Source: Henckelia pumila
Lineage: Eukaryota; Streptophyta; Magnoliopsida; Lamiales; Gesneriaceae
Assembly (NCBI RefSeq): GCF_033568475.1
Contig: NC_133120.1
Span: forward strand, 85,020,151 to 85,084,150
DNA: 64,000 nt
Direction: 5' to 3'
Numbering within the stretch: the stretch's first letter is position 1; each line of letters starts with the position of its first letter. Made by a program: the position numbers and the translations under genes. This document shows, in pieces, positions 11,141-22,707 of the stretch. The notes under the pieces were generated by a model. It was not told where the DNA came from. It was given only the letters and a program-made list of their open reading frames with translations, and searched no databases.

Positions 11141-12513
11141 TGTTGTGAAAATTGCTTGCAAGCGTACGAGTGTCAAGTTTTAATATAGTGATAAAATCAG
11201 ATATCGATCCCACAGAGAGTAAAATGAAAATATTCAGTACTTGTAATTAAAATAGTCTAAACTTTATCTAGAAAATCAATAACTCAGAATTTTGCAGAAA
11301 AATAAATAATCAGATGATTTAAAATCACGCACACAACTTTCAGAAATAATCAATCAGATAAAAATGGTCTAGAGGTTTAGATTTCAATTGGTTTCAACAA
11401 CAATCAATCCTAATTAATTTAGTTTCATGAATTTCAGTCAATTAATAGCCAAGAACACTTAAGTTTATTATTTCCCTCTCCCGAGTAACAAATAATTTTT
11501 ATCAACTACAATTCAATTCCAATATCCCTATTAAATATCTACTTGCAGTGATCTATCACAAAACAATGTTCTTCCTAAAGCTCCGTTAACGTTATACACT
11601 ATCCCGAGCTATATAAACAATTAACAGTGTATTTTCTATTGGTCCTATTCAAAATCTCCTCTCCCGAGTGCCAGATTTTAAATAAATATAACAAATAAAT
11701 TATTTATCAGATAATTGAAAAGACAATCAATTCTAGAAAAAACAATTAATCAAGAAGAAACTCAATTCAATAAAATCAAAAATTCATGAAAGCGTCTACA
11801 CCAGGTTCCATCCGACCTCTAGACTATAAAAATTTAGTTCATAATTAAATTCTGAATAAAAAAAATCATGTTCAAAAATCCAAACATGAATTCAGAATTA
11901 AATAAATAAAAATTAATAATCAAATCCGTCGTCGACGCCGTGTTCGATCTATCGATCTCCGTCTTCGTTCTTCAATTAAGCTCCAGAATTCTTCCCAAAA
12001 GTTCACGATCAAACTCTGATATATGCTATTGTGTATTGTGGCGGCTCCCCTTAATTGCACGATCAAAACCCCTTTTATATGTAGAATAAAAGCCCAAGAA
12101 AAAGCCCATAAAAATCCAAAAGTTTCCTTGTATAATCAGACTCCCGAATTTCAAAAATAGTGCGGCGCTGGCGCGCCTCAATCTCGCTTTCTCAATCTTC
12201 AAAGCTGCGCGTTTGCTCTCTTTCTTCTCTTCTTTAGTGCTAACTTTAAGCGCTACTCTTAGGCCCATTAACAAAAGCCCAACACTCTTTCCTTCTCGTT
12301 TCTTGTCTGTTCTTTTCTTTTCTTCTTTTTATTTTCTTTTAATTCATTTCTCTATTTTATCTCCTTAAATCTCATATTCTTCTTCTTTTCCATAAAATCT
12401 CCATAATCTCCTACAACCACAAAAACAATAAAACTCCGCATAAATCTGCTCGAAACAAACAATTAATAATTAAAATCATATATAAATTAAGTGTATAAAA
12501 TACACTTAACACA
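11141..12513 (-). repeat. 5' LTR of the Athila-like element
   Basis: The LTR is 1373 bp. In element orientation it starts TGTGTTAAGTG and ends TTTTCACAACA. The block near its inner end (GATATCGATCCCACAGAGAG at about 11200) is widely conserved in plant Athila/Tat LTRs. A GC-rich patch with GCGGCGCTGGCGCGCC lies at about 12162-12177. The matching LTR is outside the window, so the outer border rests on the TG/CA rule alone. Confidence 0.72.
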
Positions 12514-14517
12514 GTACTTTAGTATTTCATCGATAAAATAAATCTACAGTTTATCCAAAAAAAAACTACCTGAATATTTTATTCATTATTTTGTACACAT
12601 AGTTGGTGTATTAGTCTTATCGGTTGACATTCACAAAATCTTGGAATGCATATGTAACGTACCCAAAAGTCTCTAGGGACAACTTTATTTCCTATCTCGC
12701 GACTATTCACCCAAATTATCGTTTCTAAGCGGGAAGTATTCACTCCCAAATATGCTCCAAATCATAAACAAATTAATAACATACTCATTCAACTAATTCA
12801 CTAACTAGCAGTCTTCTCGCTAGAACTAAGTATAATTAATAGTCGTCATTTCTCATAACACAACGATAACTTAGAGTTTTATCTAGTACTATTACTAAAT
12901 TCCAACAGTCTAAACACTTACTAAGCAGTTACGAGCCAAATCGAAATGACAGTTGAAACCATAATTCACCCGAGTCTACATCATGGAGGATCATTTAAAG
13001 AAGCAAACATACAAGTAATGCTGCTCAATATGAAATAAAATAGTGCAAGCATTACAGACAAACGAGCTGAAAATAAAATCCAGATAAGTGAAAAAACTCA
13101 CTCATAATTCAAATTATAGAGGTGAATGAATAATAATGGAGGCTCCATGAATAATGAATATAAGCCAACAAGATACAAGTCTCGTGATCATTCATCCATG
13201 AGTAATGAAATCATGTTCAAACAATCAAAGCATAATTAAGAGCAATCGGTGCGACTTCAGTCGAGAGAAGTCCACCCAAGTCAATAATCAGGGGAAAAAA
13301 TGGTCTCAAGGTAAAATCAGATGTCAACCACACAACATAAGTAGATTACCAAAAGAAAGAAAAAGAGAATCTTACTCACATCAACATGTGGCTCTAGAAC
13401 TAAAAAAAAATTTCAAAAAATTATTATTGATTGTCAAATAAAATTCATATTAATTTAAAAATTATAAGAAAAAATTATCTTAATATTTTTATAATATATT
13501 TATATTTTACTCATTAATAAATTATTTATATTTTTAAAATATAAATAATATATCATAAAATGGTATTTTTTTCCATCAATGTAAATAATTATACATTTAA
13601 AAATTTATATAAATTATATACTAATATAACCACAAACTCAATAAATAAATCATATGCATATAGGACTAAAATATATTTAATAATGATAAAATATAATTAA
13701 ATAAATATTTATTTATTAATATTTAATTCAAGTGCGAGTAAAATTATAAACTTATAAATTATTAAATCAAGTGGAAAAATTTTGGGTTATTAGAACTACG
13801 TAAATTGAGACAATGAGTGAAATATTTTCTATGAGATTTGTTTTTTCATGATCTAATCTTTAATGTTGAAAATTTTTGTACCAAATATTGAAAAACTAAA
13901 ATGGTGATTATGTTTGTTTCAATCATTTAAACACAAGATCAACATATTCCGCTGATATATATTTTTATCATAACAATATATTACAATATTTGTTGTATAA
14001 TTTGACTTGAAAATTGTTTATCATTATATATTTGGCATGGTGGTGGGCATAATAGGTGGACACTTGAAAAAAACTATATATATATATATATATATATTAA
14101 TTTTTAATAAATATGATATTTTAAAATTAATCAATATAATATTAATTCATATTAAGGGTAAAATTGACCTTTTATTTGGATCATGTACCAATTAAGTCAT
14201 TTTCAATAGTTCGTGTACCAATATAACATTTTACCAATAGTTCGTGTACCAAAATACATTTTACTCGATAAAAAATATTGACGGTTATTTGACAAGAACC
14301 ACCATTTGAAAGATGTCATATTTAACTTTTTTTTTTTTTTAGTAATGTAATGTATTGTACGCTACCAACCTACCACCCCAAAATTCATATTTTGAGATAT
14401 TTTCTTTTCCACTCGTTTTATTTTTAATAAAATCAAAAATAAATTATGATTCTTCCCTTTTTTTTTTTAAAGAAAGGCTAGCAAATTAATTAGTTGAAAG
14501 CCACATAACTGCACAAT
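12514..14517. other. AT-rich intergenic DNA, no supported gene
   Basis: No convincing reading frame is present. A TA microsatellite lies at about 14072-14096, and a short phrase close to AATAGTTCGTGTACCAA occurs twice at about 14205-14252. The first kilobase may be decayed retroelement sequence, but I cannot assign it. Confidence 0.5.
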
Positions 14518-14536
14518 ATTAAAATGGAAAGCTTAA

Positions 14537-14742
14537 GAAATTCCCCAGCGTTGCGGGTTTGATCCTCGTGTAGAGCATATTCCTCATTGAAATATTTGGG
14601 GGTATGCTCTGGGTGTTGACCATGTTGTTCTCTCTCTCAGGTCTCTGTCTACTCGTGCACATCCCTCGATTTAACCCCGCATGAGCCAATGTGCCTCTGA
14701 CTCATGTGGGATGGGGTCCCTTTCGGGGTCAACCCTTTTTTG
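14537..14742 (+). mobile_element. tRNA-derived SINE (Au-like), 5'-shortened
   Basis: The insert is about 206 bp and is flanked by a perfect 19-bp direct repeat, ATTAAAATGGAAAGCTTAA, at 14518-14536 and 14743-14761. Such a long target duplication is typical of LINE-mobilised insertions. Near its 5' end the phrase GGGTTTGATCCTC matches a Pol III B box; I see no clear A box upstream, so the 5' end may be truncated. The body ends with a short T run (CCCTTTTTTG), as in Au-type plant SINEs. Family assignment is from memory of that layout. Confidence 0.75.
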
Positions 14743-15131
14743 ATTAAAATGGAAAGCTTAAATTTGTCCAACCTCCATCAAATTTACTTACAATTAAATG
14801 CATGTGGATAATTTTTCATAAATAAAAACAAAAATAATAATTCATTCAATTTTGGATAAGTCCCTAAGTATAACCCCAACAGCTTCTTCGTGACCTTCAT
14901 TTTGTTTTCAATTTATTTTGCTTCATTTATACCTGTAAATAAATTGATGGAATATATTTACGGCAAATTTTCATACAATTTAATTATTAATTAAATAAAT
15001 ATTGCATTTAATTCTTGAGTGGGTGAATTTTTCCTTTTTCTCCACCTTAATTAGAGCTAGACCGAGACTATTATGAAAACTTACAAAACCCACCCACATG
15101 CATGCATTCTGAAAAAGCAACTACCAATTAA

Positions 15132-17085
15132 TAAATTTGTTGTTTTGCTTGGACCACAATAATTTTTTTTAAATATATTTATATAGAATATATGTTATTG
15201 GTTTTTGAATCTGACTCAATTTAATGGCCTTTGTTTTGATATTTTCTTAACGAAAGATGGTATAAAATTATTTAAAAAACATAAGATAAATTATATAAGA
15301 TTTATAAAATTTAAAAAATCCTAACATAGTTAATTTCGTGATATAGATATGAGAGGGTAGTGGAGAAGAAGACCGAGATTTGTCTTCTTTTTAAAAAAAA
15401 AAAATTGTTACAAGTTTGAAATTGTTGTATTTGGTCTTTTATCTATTTAAGTCCATTGGACTCAATTCAACGCTGTTTGTAATAAATTTGTTGTTTTGTT
15501 TGAATCTAATATACACAGTCATTTTTGTTTTGTTTTATATATTTATATAGGAGTTATTTGCACCAACCACCCCTGTGAAATATTGAAAATGCACACTTCT
15601 TCCCTGTGAAATTTTAATAGGCATTTTCAACCTTAACCTTTTAATAAATCAGCACACTCGCCCCTTCACATGAGTGTTTGTTGCGCACGCGCCCCTCATG
15701 CGATTGGACAAATATTTTGATATTTTTTTTGCACCAAATATCCCTGTAAAATATTAAAAATGCATATTTAACCCCTTTAAAAATAATTTTTAAATCTATT
15801 CAACCCATAATACACAATTTTTAATAAAATACAATTATAAATATTTAGAAAACATTTTTTGTTTTATTATTTATTATTTATTATTTTAAATGTATTATCA
15901 TTAATTAATTATTTTCTAAAAATATTATTAATTTATCTTGTTATCATTATTTTATTAAATTCACTTCGTATTTCTAATTTTTCCATTAAACATGCATTCA
16001 TAAACAAATATTTAAATAATTTCAAGTACCAAAATATTGAACTAAACTGATAAGTTCAAACATATTGTTTTTTTTTATTTAGAACTATATATTATTGAAC
16101 CAAAATTTAAATTTTTCGAGAATATGCATTGCACAATTTGTAATAAATAATAAAAAAATAACATGCTAATATAATTCTACATCAAAAAAGTAACATTCAT
16201 GAACTTATCATTTGATTCAATATTTTGATATTTTTATATATTTAAATATTTATTTATAAATCATATTTAATGAAGAAGTTGAAAAAACGTAGTGATTTGA
16301 TAAAATAATGATAACGAGATAAAGTAATAATTTTATTTAAAAATAAATTAATTTAAAATTAAAAATTAAAAATTAAAATAAATAAAATTAAAAATGTTTG
16401 GTACTTATCATTCACTTATCATTTTGATTTAATATTTTGGTACTTTTAGGTATTTAAATCTCGTTTATGAATGCATTTTTAATGGAAAAGTTGGAAACAA
16501 AAAGAAAGTTTAATAAAATAATGATAACAAGATAAAAAAATAATATTTTTTAAAAAACATTATATAATCATAATAAATTTAAATTAAAAATAAATTAATA
16601 AAACGAAAAATGTTTGCTAAATATTTTATAATTAGATTTTAATAAAAATTATGTATTATGGGTTGAATAGATTTAAAAATTATTTTCACAGGGGTCAAAT
16701 ATGTATTTTTAATATTTCACAGGGGTATTTGGTGCAAAAAAAATATCAAAATCTTTGCCCAGTCGCATGAGGGGCGCGTGCGCAACAAGCACTCATCTGA
16801 AGGGGCGAGTGTGCTAATTTTTTAAAAGGTTAGGGTTGAAGATGCCTATTAAAATTTCACAGGGGAGAAGTGTGCATTTTCAATATTTCACAGGGGTGGT
16901 TGATGCAAATAACTCATTTATATAGTATTGGTTCTTGAATTTGACCCGATTTAATGACCTTTGTTTTGATATTCTCTCAATGAAAGATGATATAAAATTA
17001 TTTAAAAAAACATAAGATAAATTATATAGGATTTATAAAATTTAAAAACTCCTATAAAATTGTAACATATTTCGTGATATAGATA
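15132..17085 (+). repeat. Local direct duplication (about 220 bp), second copy split by a MULE
   Basis: Copy 1 is 15132-15350. Copy 2 is 15480-15550 joined to 16926-17085. Both begin AATAAATTTGTTGTTTTG and share TTTAATG-CCTTTGTTTTGATATT, ATAAAATTATTTAAAAAA and CGTGATATAGATAT in the same order. The MULE at 15551-16915 sits inside copy 2, so the duplication came first. Confidence 0.75.
15551..16915. mobile_element. Non-autonomous Mutator-like element with TIRs of nearly 300 bp
   Basis: The element is 1365 bp. The left arm (15551 to about 15845) and right arm (about 16622 to 16915) are inverted copies, starting GAGTTATTTGCA and ending TGCAAATAACTC. A perfect 10-bp target duplication, ATTTATATAG, flanks it at 15541-15550 and 16916-16925. 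Long TIRs plus a 9-11 bp duplication indicate the Mutator superfamily. The core is AT-rich and contains another pair of loosely inverted segments, with no transposase. The arms contain the GC-rich phrase GCGCACGCGCCCCTCATGCG and its inverse. Confidence 0.88.
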
Positions 17086-17605
17086 TTCAACTTGATCAAT
17101 GATAAAAAAAAAAAAAAAAAATTAGTAGTCTTTTGTAAGAGTAAGACTTTCTCACATATTTATATACATGAGGACGGTCAACTGAGTTCGTATAGTGTGA
17201 AAGTCATAACTTTTATATATTAAGTAATATTTTTTTTAATTATAAAATATTTTATTTAAAAATATAATATAACAATATAATGTAGGTCATTTGATCAAAA
17301 TTTAACCTAAACACCCTATTTCACTCTTTTTTTTTCCTTTTATTATCGTTAAAAATCTATAGCTTTATATATAGGTTAACTTTTTTAAATAAAAATGCAA
17401 TCAGATAAAAAAATTAAAGAATTAGTATTTTTTTTCTTTCCACTTTTGAAAAAAGCATATTTTTTATTCTATGTTGTGCATTATAAATATTTTCAGAGTA
17501 ACATTTGTTTTATTTTATTTAAATTAAATTAATTATATATGATTAAAAAATAAAAAAAATAATTTAATGTATTTCATGTATTTAACTCTTCTCTTTCCCT
17601 TTGTT

Positions 17606-17777
17606 TCTTCTACTTTTAGTGGGCGTTTTTTTTTGGGGGGGCAACATTGGAGGGTGAGGAAACGGTGGCCCATATAATTTCATGTATTTAATTTCTACTT
17701 TTAGTGGGCGTTTTTTTTTTGGGAGGGCAACATTGGAGGGTGAGGAAACGGTGGCCCATATAATTTCATGTATTTAA
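17606..17777 (+). repeat. Tandem duplication, two units of about 86 bp
   Basis: The phrase from TTTCTACTTTTAGTGGGCG through a T/G run, CAACATTGGAGGGTGAGG, and AACGGTGGCCCATATAATTT appears twice in a row. A related third piece (GGCCCATTTATTTCATG) follows the hAT element at about 18547. The unit is non-coding. Confidence 0.85.
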
Positions 17778-17857
17778 TTTTATCTTAATAGCCAAATAAT
17801 AATATAATATTAGTTAGATTAAAAAGGATTGCAAACCTTCAGAGGCGCTACTCATTT

Positions 17858-18528
17858 CTAGGGGTGGAACCGTAAACCCCTTATCCGATTTACGTTCCGA
17901 TAGGAATTGAGATATTTTTTTTCTTCCGATCTCGCACCCGAGAAGTGTCGGGATCCGAATATTCGGGATCTCGAACATTCGGGATCCCGTCGGATCGGAA
18001 AAGGGTAATCCCAAATAATATTTTTTTAAAAAAAAATTATCTGAAAATATTTTTTTGAAATAAATTTATGAAAAAAATCAAACAATTTTTTAATACATTA
18101 CAAATAAATTAAAATTTCTTTATATATAACCATTAAAAAACTAAATTTTTTTTAGTACATTACAAATAAATTAAACACAACTACTTGATTAATAAAAAAA
18201 CATATAATTATTCATAATAATAAAAAAAACAAAATAAAAATTTATAACTCAATGTTAATATTAAAAAAGATAAATATAAAAAAATTATATGGTATATAAT
18301 TATAAAATATTAATATTAAAACATAAAATTTAAAAAAATATTTTTTTAATTAAAAATATTATTTTTATATTCGGGTCAGGTCGAGAATCCCGTCGGAAAG
18401 GGTTGCCTATCCCGATCTCGATCCCGAAATTGATCGGGTCGGGAAAAATTCGGGACGAAAAAAATTCGGATCTGGAACAGGTTGGAAATCGGGACGGATC
18501 GGGATTTATGTAAAATTTGTCACCCCTA
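17858..18528. mobile_element. Non-autonomous hAT element
   Basis: The element is 671 bp, starts TAGGGGTGG and ends TCACCCCTA, and is flanked by a perfect 8-bp duplication, CTCATTTC, at 17850-17857 and 18529-18536. Terminal sequence and duplication length are diagnostic of hAT. Subterminal regions on both sides are packed with CGGGATC, TCGGGA and GATCGGG words in both orientations, as expected of transposase-binding repeats. The middle is A/T rich without coding sequence. Confidence 0.9.
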
Positions 18529-18641
18529 CTCATTTCCGAAATGGCGGCCCATTTATTTCATGTATTTAATTGTCTTAATAGCCAACAAAAATAATAATAA
18601 TATATTATTATTATATTAATTAATTAAATGACTAACATATA

Positions 18642-18897
18642 ATCCCTCCGTCCCATATATATTGTCTTTTTTGGATTTCACAAAGATTAAAAAAAATGTA
18701 TTAAGAAAATAAATTTTATATAAACTTCCTATTTTATCCCTATTCAATGTATTAAAAAATGAATGCACAATTTTCAAGGTGTAGTTAATAGCGTATATTA
18801 ATAAAAAAGTGTAAAAAAAATATTACTATATATAATAAATGAATATATATTTGGGTAAATAAAAAAAAACATGGACAATATAATTGGACGAAGAGAG
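18642..18897. mobile_element. Stowaway-type MITE (Tc1/mariner)
   Basis: The element is 256 bp. The left end reads ATCCCTCCGTCCCATATATA and the right end is its inverse with several mismatches (ATTGGACGAAGAGAG). It is flanked by TA at 18640-18641 and 18898-18899. The CCCTCCGTCCC core is the Stowaway signature. Confidence 0.85.
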
Positions 18898-18899
18898 TA

Positions 18900-20450
18900 T
18901 TTACTTTTATATCCTTTTATTATAGATGAAGTGTGTATACATATTTACTTTTATATTCTTGTACATATGTTGTTGGAGTACTAAGAAGAGCGAATAAAAG
19001 AGCAAAGTTGTAAATTTACAATCGTAAAACTTTGCGTTTTTATTCACTTTTTTATATAGATAATATAATAATAATAATATAATATAATATAATACAATAT
19101 AATATATAATATAATAGATAGATAATAGATAATAGATTATCTCTGTTAATTTTTTTGTAATTTTTACGTTGCTCCACAAATTTTCATAACTACCATTTTA
19201 CCCTTTCCAAATTTTATTTCATAATAGTATGCCAATTTTTATGTAATGTAAAATTTGAATAAATCCAAAGTAAAAAATTCTCATGTGAATCCTGACATGC
19301 CAATTTTGACAAATGCCATCGGCACCGCATTCGTGTCGATGGCAATGTCGATAGATGACCACTAAGCGAGGGGTAATTTCGTCAAGATATTTTTTCAATG
19401 GGCCCCTCAATGGGTCCATATTATCTTTTGCTTCTTTATGGATACTTTTATTTTTCAGCTAGTACAATCCTTATTAATTTTCAATTGTTCCATCTAATTT
19501 CCAGTATTTAAACAAATTAACGACCCCTAATGGTGGTTCAACAATATTAGAAGTCAGATGCATCCATAAAGATTTCCTTGATTCATTTGATGGATCCATA
19601 TATTTAAAATAATTATAGAATGTTTTGCCATAATTTTGAAATTTGGAAGGAAACTCAATAATTTGACTATTGTTTATGTTTATCACAAACTATTACGTTA
19701 ATCCAAAAATTTATTTAAAATTATCGAAAAATAACGATGACATGTTTCATCGTCATTAAAAGAAATTATTCGACATGAAAGTGATTCGGCCGCCCTCATA
19801 TAGTACCACATATATTTATATTTTATTTTATTTATTATTATATAAAAATATACTTTGCCCATAAAAAGTTATAGTTTTATATATATGATATCTAATTATC
19901 TATGAAGCATAGTTAGACTAAACATTTTGATTTATTAAATATGCATTGTTATTATTATTTTTCAATTATAGATCGTAACTTGCAACAAGTTTTATATCGT
20001 TAAAATTTATTTTTTTAATTACAAACTGTACCTTACAACAAACTTCAAGAACCACTTAAACCAGAAAACTCACACCACAATTCGTACTCTCGTAACTATT
20101 ACCAAACCATCAAAATAAAATATTATATGCATTTTTTTCATGATTGTCACATTAATAATTAGGCCAATTACATGTTGCAAAATAGCTTTTGGTCATATAC
20201 CAACATGGTCACACATTTAAGATGAGATGATTCAATTGCAACAAAGTGGTCACGTGACTCAAAAAAATTGTATGACATGAAATATGAACATTTTTTAAAA
20301 AAAGAAATATTATTCCCTCTCACACCACATATACATTATATTATATTATAAAGCTTGAAGACCTTAAACTAACTAAATTTTGTCAAAAAAACACTTATAA
20401 GATCGTCTCATTGATCCATTTATGAGATGAATCCAATCAAAAGCATCAAT
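18900..20450. other. AT-rich intergenic DNA, no supported gene
   Basis: Simple AT and ATA repeats lie at about 19060-19135. Reading frames up to 90 codons (for example 18907-19179 and 19474-19686, minus) show no recognisable family and have AT-driven composition. I see no RNA gene. Confidence 0.5.
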
Positions 20451-21110
20451 TCATGGGTTTTGTTCATGTCATCCGCATGGTAGTACCCTGCGGGTGACGT
20501 GTAACTCTATGATTGGTCAAAATCAGTGGGTTCCATGTGGAGCCCACTAATTTTGATCAATCATGATCCACCACGCTACCCCCAGGACACTACCCTGGGG
20601 GTAGCATCGAACTAACCCAATTGGTTTTGTTCATGCCACCCGCAGGGTAGTACCCTGCAGGTGACGTGTAACTCTATGATTGATCAAAATCAGTGGGGCC
20701 CACTAATTTTGACCATCCGTCACGCTACCCCCAGGACACTACCCTGGGGGTAGCTTCGAACTAACCCAATTGGTTTTGTTCATGCCACCCGCAGGGTAGT
20801 ACCCTGCGGGTGACGTATAACTCTATGATTGGTCAAAATCAGTGGGTTTCATGTGGGGACCACTAATTTTGACCAATCATGATCCGCCACGCTACCCCAA
20901 GACACTATCCTGGGGGTAGCATCGAACTAACCCAATTGGTTTTGTTCATGCCACCAGCAGGGTAGTACCCTGCAGGTGACGTGTAACTCTATGATTGATC
21001 AAAATTAGTGAGCCCCATTAGTGGATCCCATGTGGGGTCCATTAATTTTAACCAATCATGATCCGCCACGCTATCCCAAGACACTAACCTGGGGTAGCAT
21101 CGAACTATCA
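20451..21110. repeat. Minisatellite, four units of about 150-170 bp, each with two palindromes
   Basis: Units begin near 20454, 20621, 20770 and 20936. Each contains a palindrome around ACCCGCAGGGTAGTACCCTG, then GTGTAACTCTATGATTG and a block with CCACTAATTTTGA, then a second palindrome around CTACCCCCAGGACACTACCC. Units 3 and 4 have degraded second palindromes (CTACCCCAAGACACT). The array ends a few hundred bases before the first exon of the DUF632 gene. Confidence 0.88.
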
Positions 21111-21309
21111 TCAACGGGTCATCTCCATCCATGGACCCGAAACGGGTGGCATTTTCGTAGTTTCTTTGCAGCAGCAAGGGCAATAAAGCAATGGTAAGAT
21201 TATGCTTCCCTTTATTATCTTTGATATCCAACATGAAACCTTTATTTTGCTTTATTTACCTCTCTTTTTTATTTCACTTTAAAACAAAAATATTGTTTTT
21301 TTGACCGTT

Positions 21310-22707
21310 GCTTTTTCCCCACAACGTATCTCTCTCTCACAAGACAACTGTGATCAAGCAGCAACCAACAATCTTTGCATTCAGGTACGAATCAACTTTC
21401 ATTCCATTCACATTTTCAAAGAAACCCTGTTTTTTTTTTTTTGCCAATTTGTTTTAGTTATTACAAGTGGTTAATCTGTCAGAATAAACGGGGAAGTCAT
21501 GAAATCTGGTTTCGTGGATGGAAGAGGTTCTGTTTTTGTTTTTGTTTTTGTTTTTTTGCCTGGTTATAAATTTTTTTATGCTGCGAATTCTGTTCGTTTT
21601 GCCTTTTCTGGGCTGTTTACATGAGCTGAGTGGTGAAAATTTAATGGGTTTTTGCTATTTCAGGGAAAGCTGGTGTGTAGTTTAACTATTTACGGAATTC
21701 TGCATACATGTTGAATTGAGTGGAGCCCTTTATTCTTCAAGAAGATTTTTTTTAAAAAAATAAAAATTTTGCTTTGTTTCTGGATTTTTTGAGTATATGA
21801 TTCATGATTGTTTTGTTTATAATTCGTTCTTCTCTCAATATCTGTTTTCAAGAATCAACACGAGCATTTGTTTCTTAAAATTTACCTTTTTTTTAATGTT
21901 TGATACTGCTACTAGTTTTCCGGTGTGCTTCCCATTTTGGGCCAAATTAAAGTTTAGTCTCAAAAAATTTGGAAAGCCAAATCATGTTTTGTTAATAAAT
22001 TAATAAACAACATAAAAATATACGAGTATAACTTCATTGGTGATTTTTTTTTTTTTTTTGAGGTGCTTCATTGGTGCTTTAACATGCTTTAGAGACAATT
22101 CTATTTTTTGTTGTGTTGCCATCCAGCTTTTCTGATAAAGATTTCACCTGGGAATTTATAATTAAATGCTGTTTTTTCATTTATTTATTTTTGTTAAATT
22201 CTACTTGCACTCTTATGGCCTAACAGTTGCCTTTTTTACTTTCTTCTTTCCATCTATCAACGTAGCTAAATACAAATTGAAGTTTCCATTTTTATATTAC
22301 TCTATAGTTCCTAGCTTCTTGCTAGGGACACTGCCGAAAATTTTGAATATCTGGGGATTTTTAGTTTTTACTAATCTGAGCACAAGAATTTTTATTTGTA
22401 TTCAAAAGCTGATGTTTCTTTTTATTGTTAGCAAGTTAAAGATGAAGATGAATGCTGTGTGTTTATTATGTCACTTTTGAGTCTTTCTCTTGACTTGAGA
22501 TCAAATTAAGGAATTTTCTTGTTCTAATGTTTGTTGCTTTATGTGCTAATGAACAGCAATATTTTTCTCTTTCATAGACACAAGACTTCTTTATGAATCT
22601 AGTGGGGACAACAAGCAACCTCCTTGGATGTCATTTCCATTTTGATTCATGCCTGAAAAATTCATAGAAGCCATACGCCGAATCGAGAGCGAAAAATTTG
22701 AAGAACC
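21310..22707 (+). promoter_or_regulatory. 5' UTR with intron and two uORFs, DUF630/632 gene
   Basis: A probable first exon ends at 21384 (TTCAG before GTACGA). An intron from 21385 to 22577, T-rich and ending TTTCATAG, leads to the coding exon. Two AUGs precede the main start. One, at 22593, opens a 24-codon uORF ending at 22667. Another, at 22649, opens a uORF that runs past the main ATG in a different frame. Both could lower translation of the main protein. The transcription start itself is not visible. Confidence 0.55.

Larger units (their letters stand above)
1..12513 (-). mobile_element. Athila-like LTR retrotransposon, gag-protease only, left end outside window, interrupted by a chromovirus
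   Basis: The element reads right to left. It starts with a 5' LTR at 11141-12513, then a primer-binding site, a gag-protease region (9485-11010 continuing at 1484-2247) and a long non-coding tail (1-1483). The LTR inner end and the binding site with its GGCGCC core are typical of Athila/Tat-like Ty3 elements. No reverse transcriptase, RNase H or integrase reading frame follows the protease before the window edge, so it looks like a non-autonomous gag-carrying derivative. The 3' LTR would lie left of base 1, so its target duplication cannot be checked. The gag frame is broken by a frameshift and by the nested insertion at 2248-9479. Confidence 0.8.

Noticed and set aside
12026..12274. 82-codon frame rich in Lys and Arg
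   Set aside because: Lies inside the Athila-like LTR and reflects its A-rich composition.
13205..13441. 78-codon plus-strand frame
   Set aside because: Low-complexity Ser/Asn/Lys composition, no neighbours and no family.
19219..19686. Two minus-strand frames of 66 and 70 codons
   Set aside because: No domain, no splice partners found, and AT-rich flanks; treated as chance.
20989..21234. 81-codon minus-strand frame
   Set aside because: Half of it lies in the palindromic array and the rest has no family resemblance.
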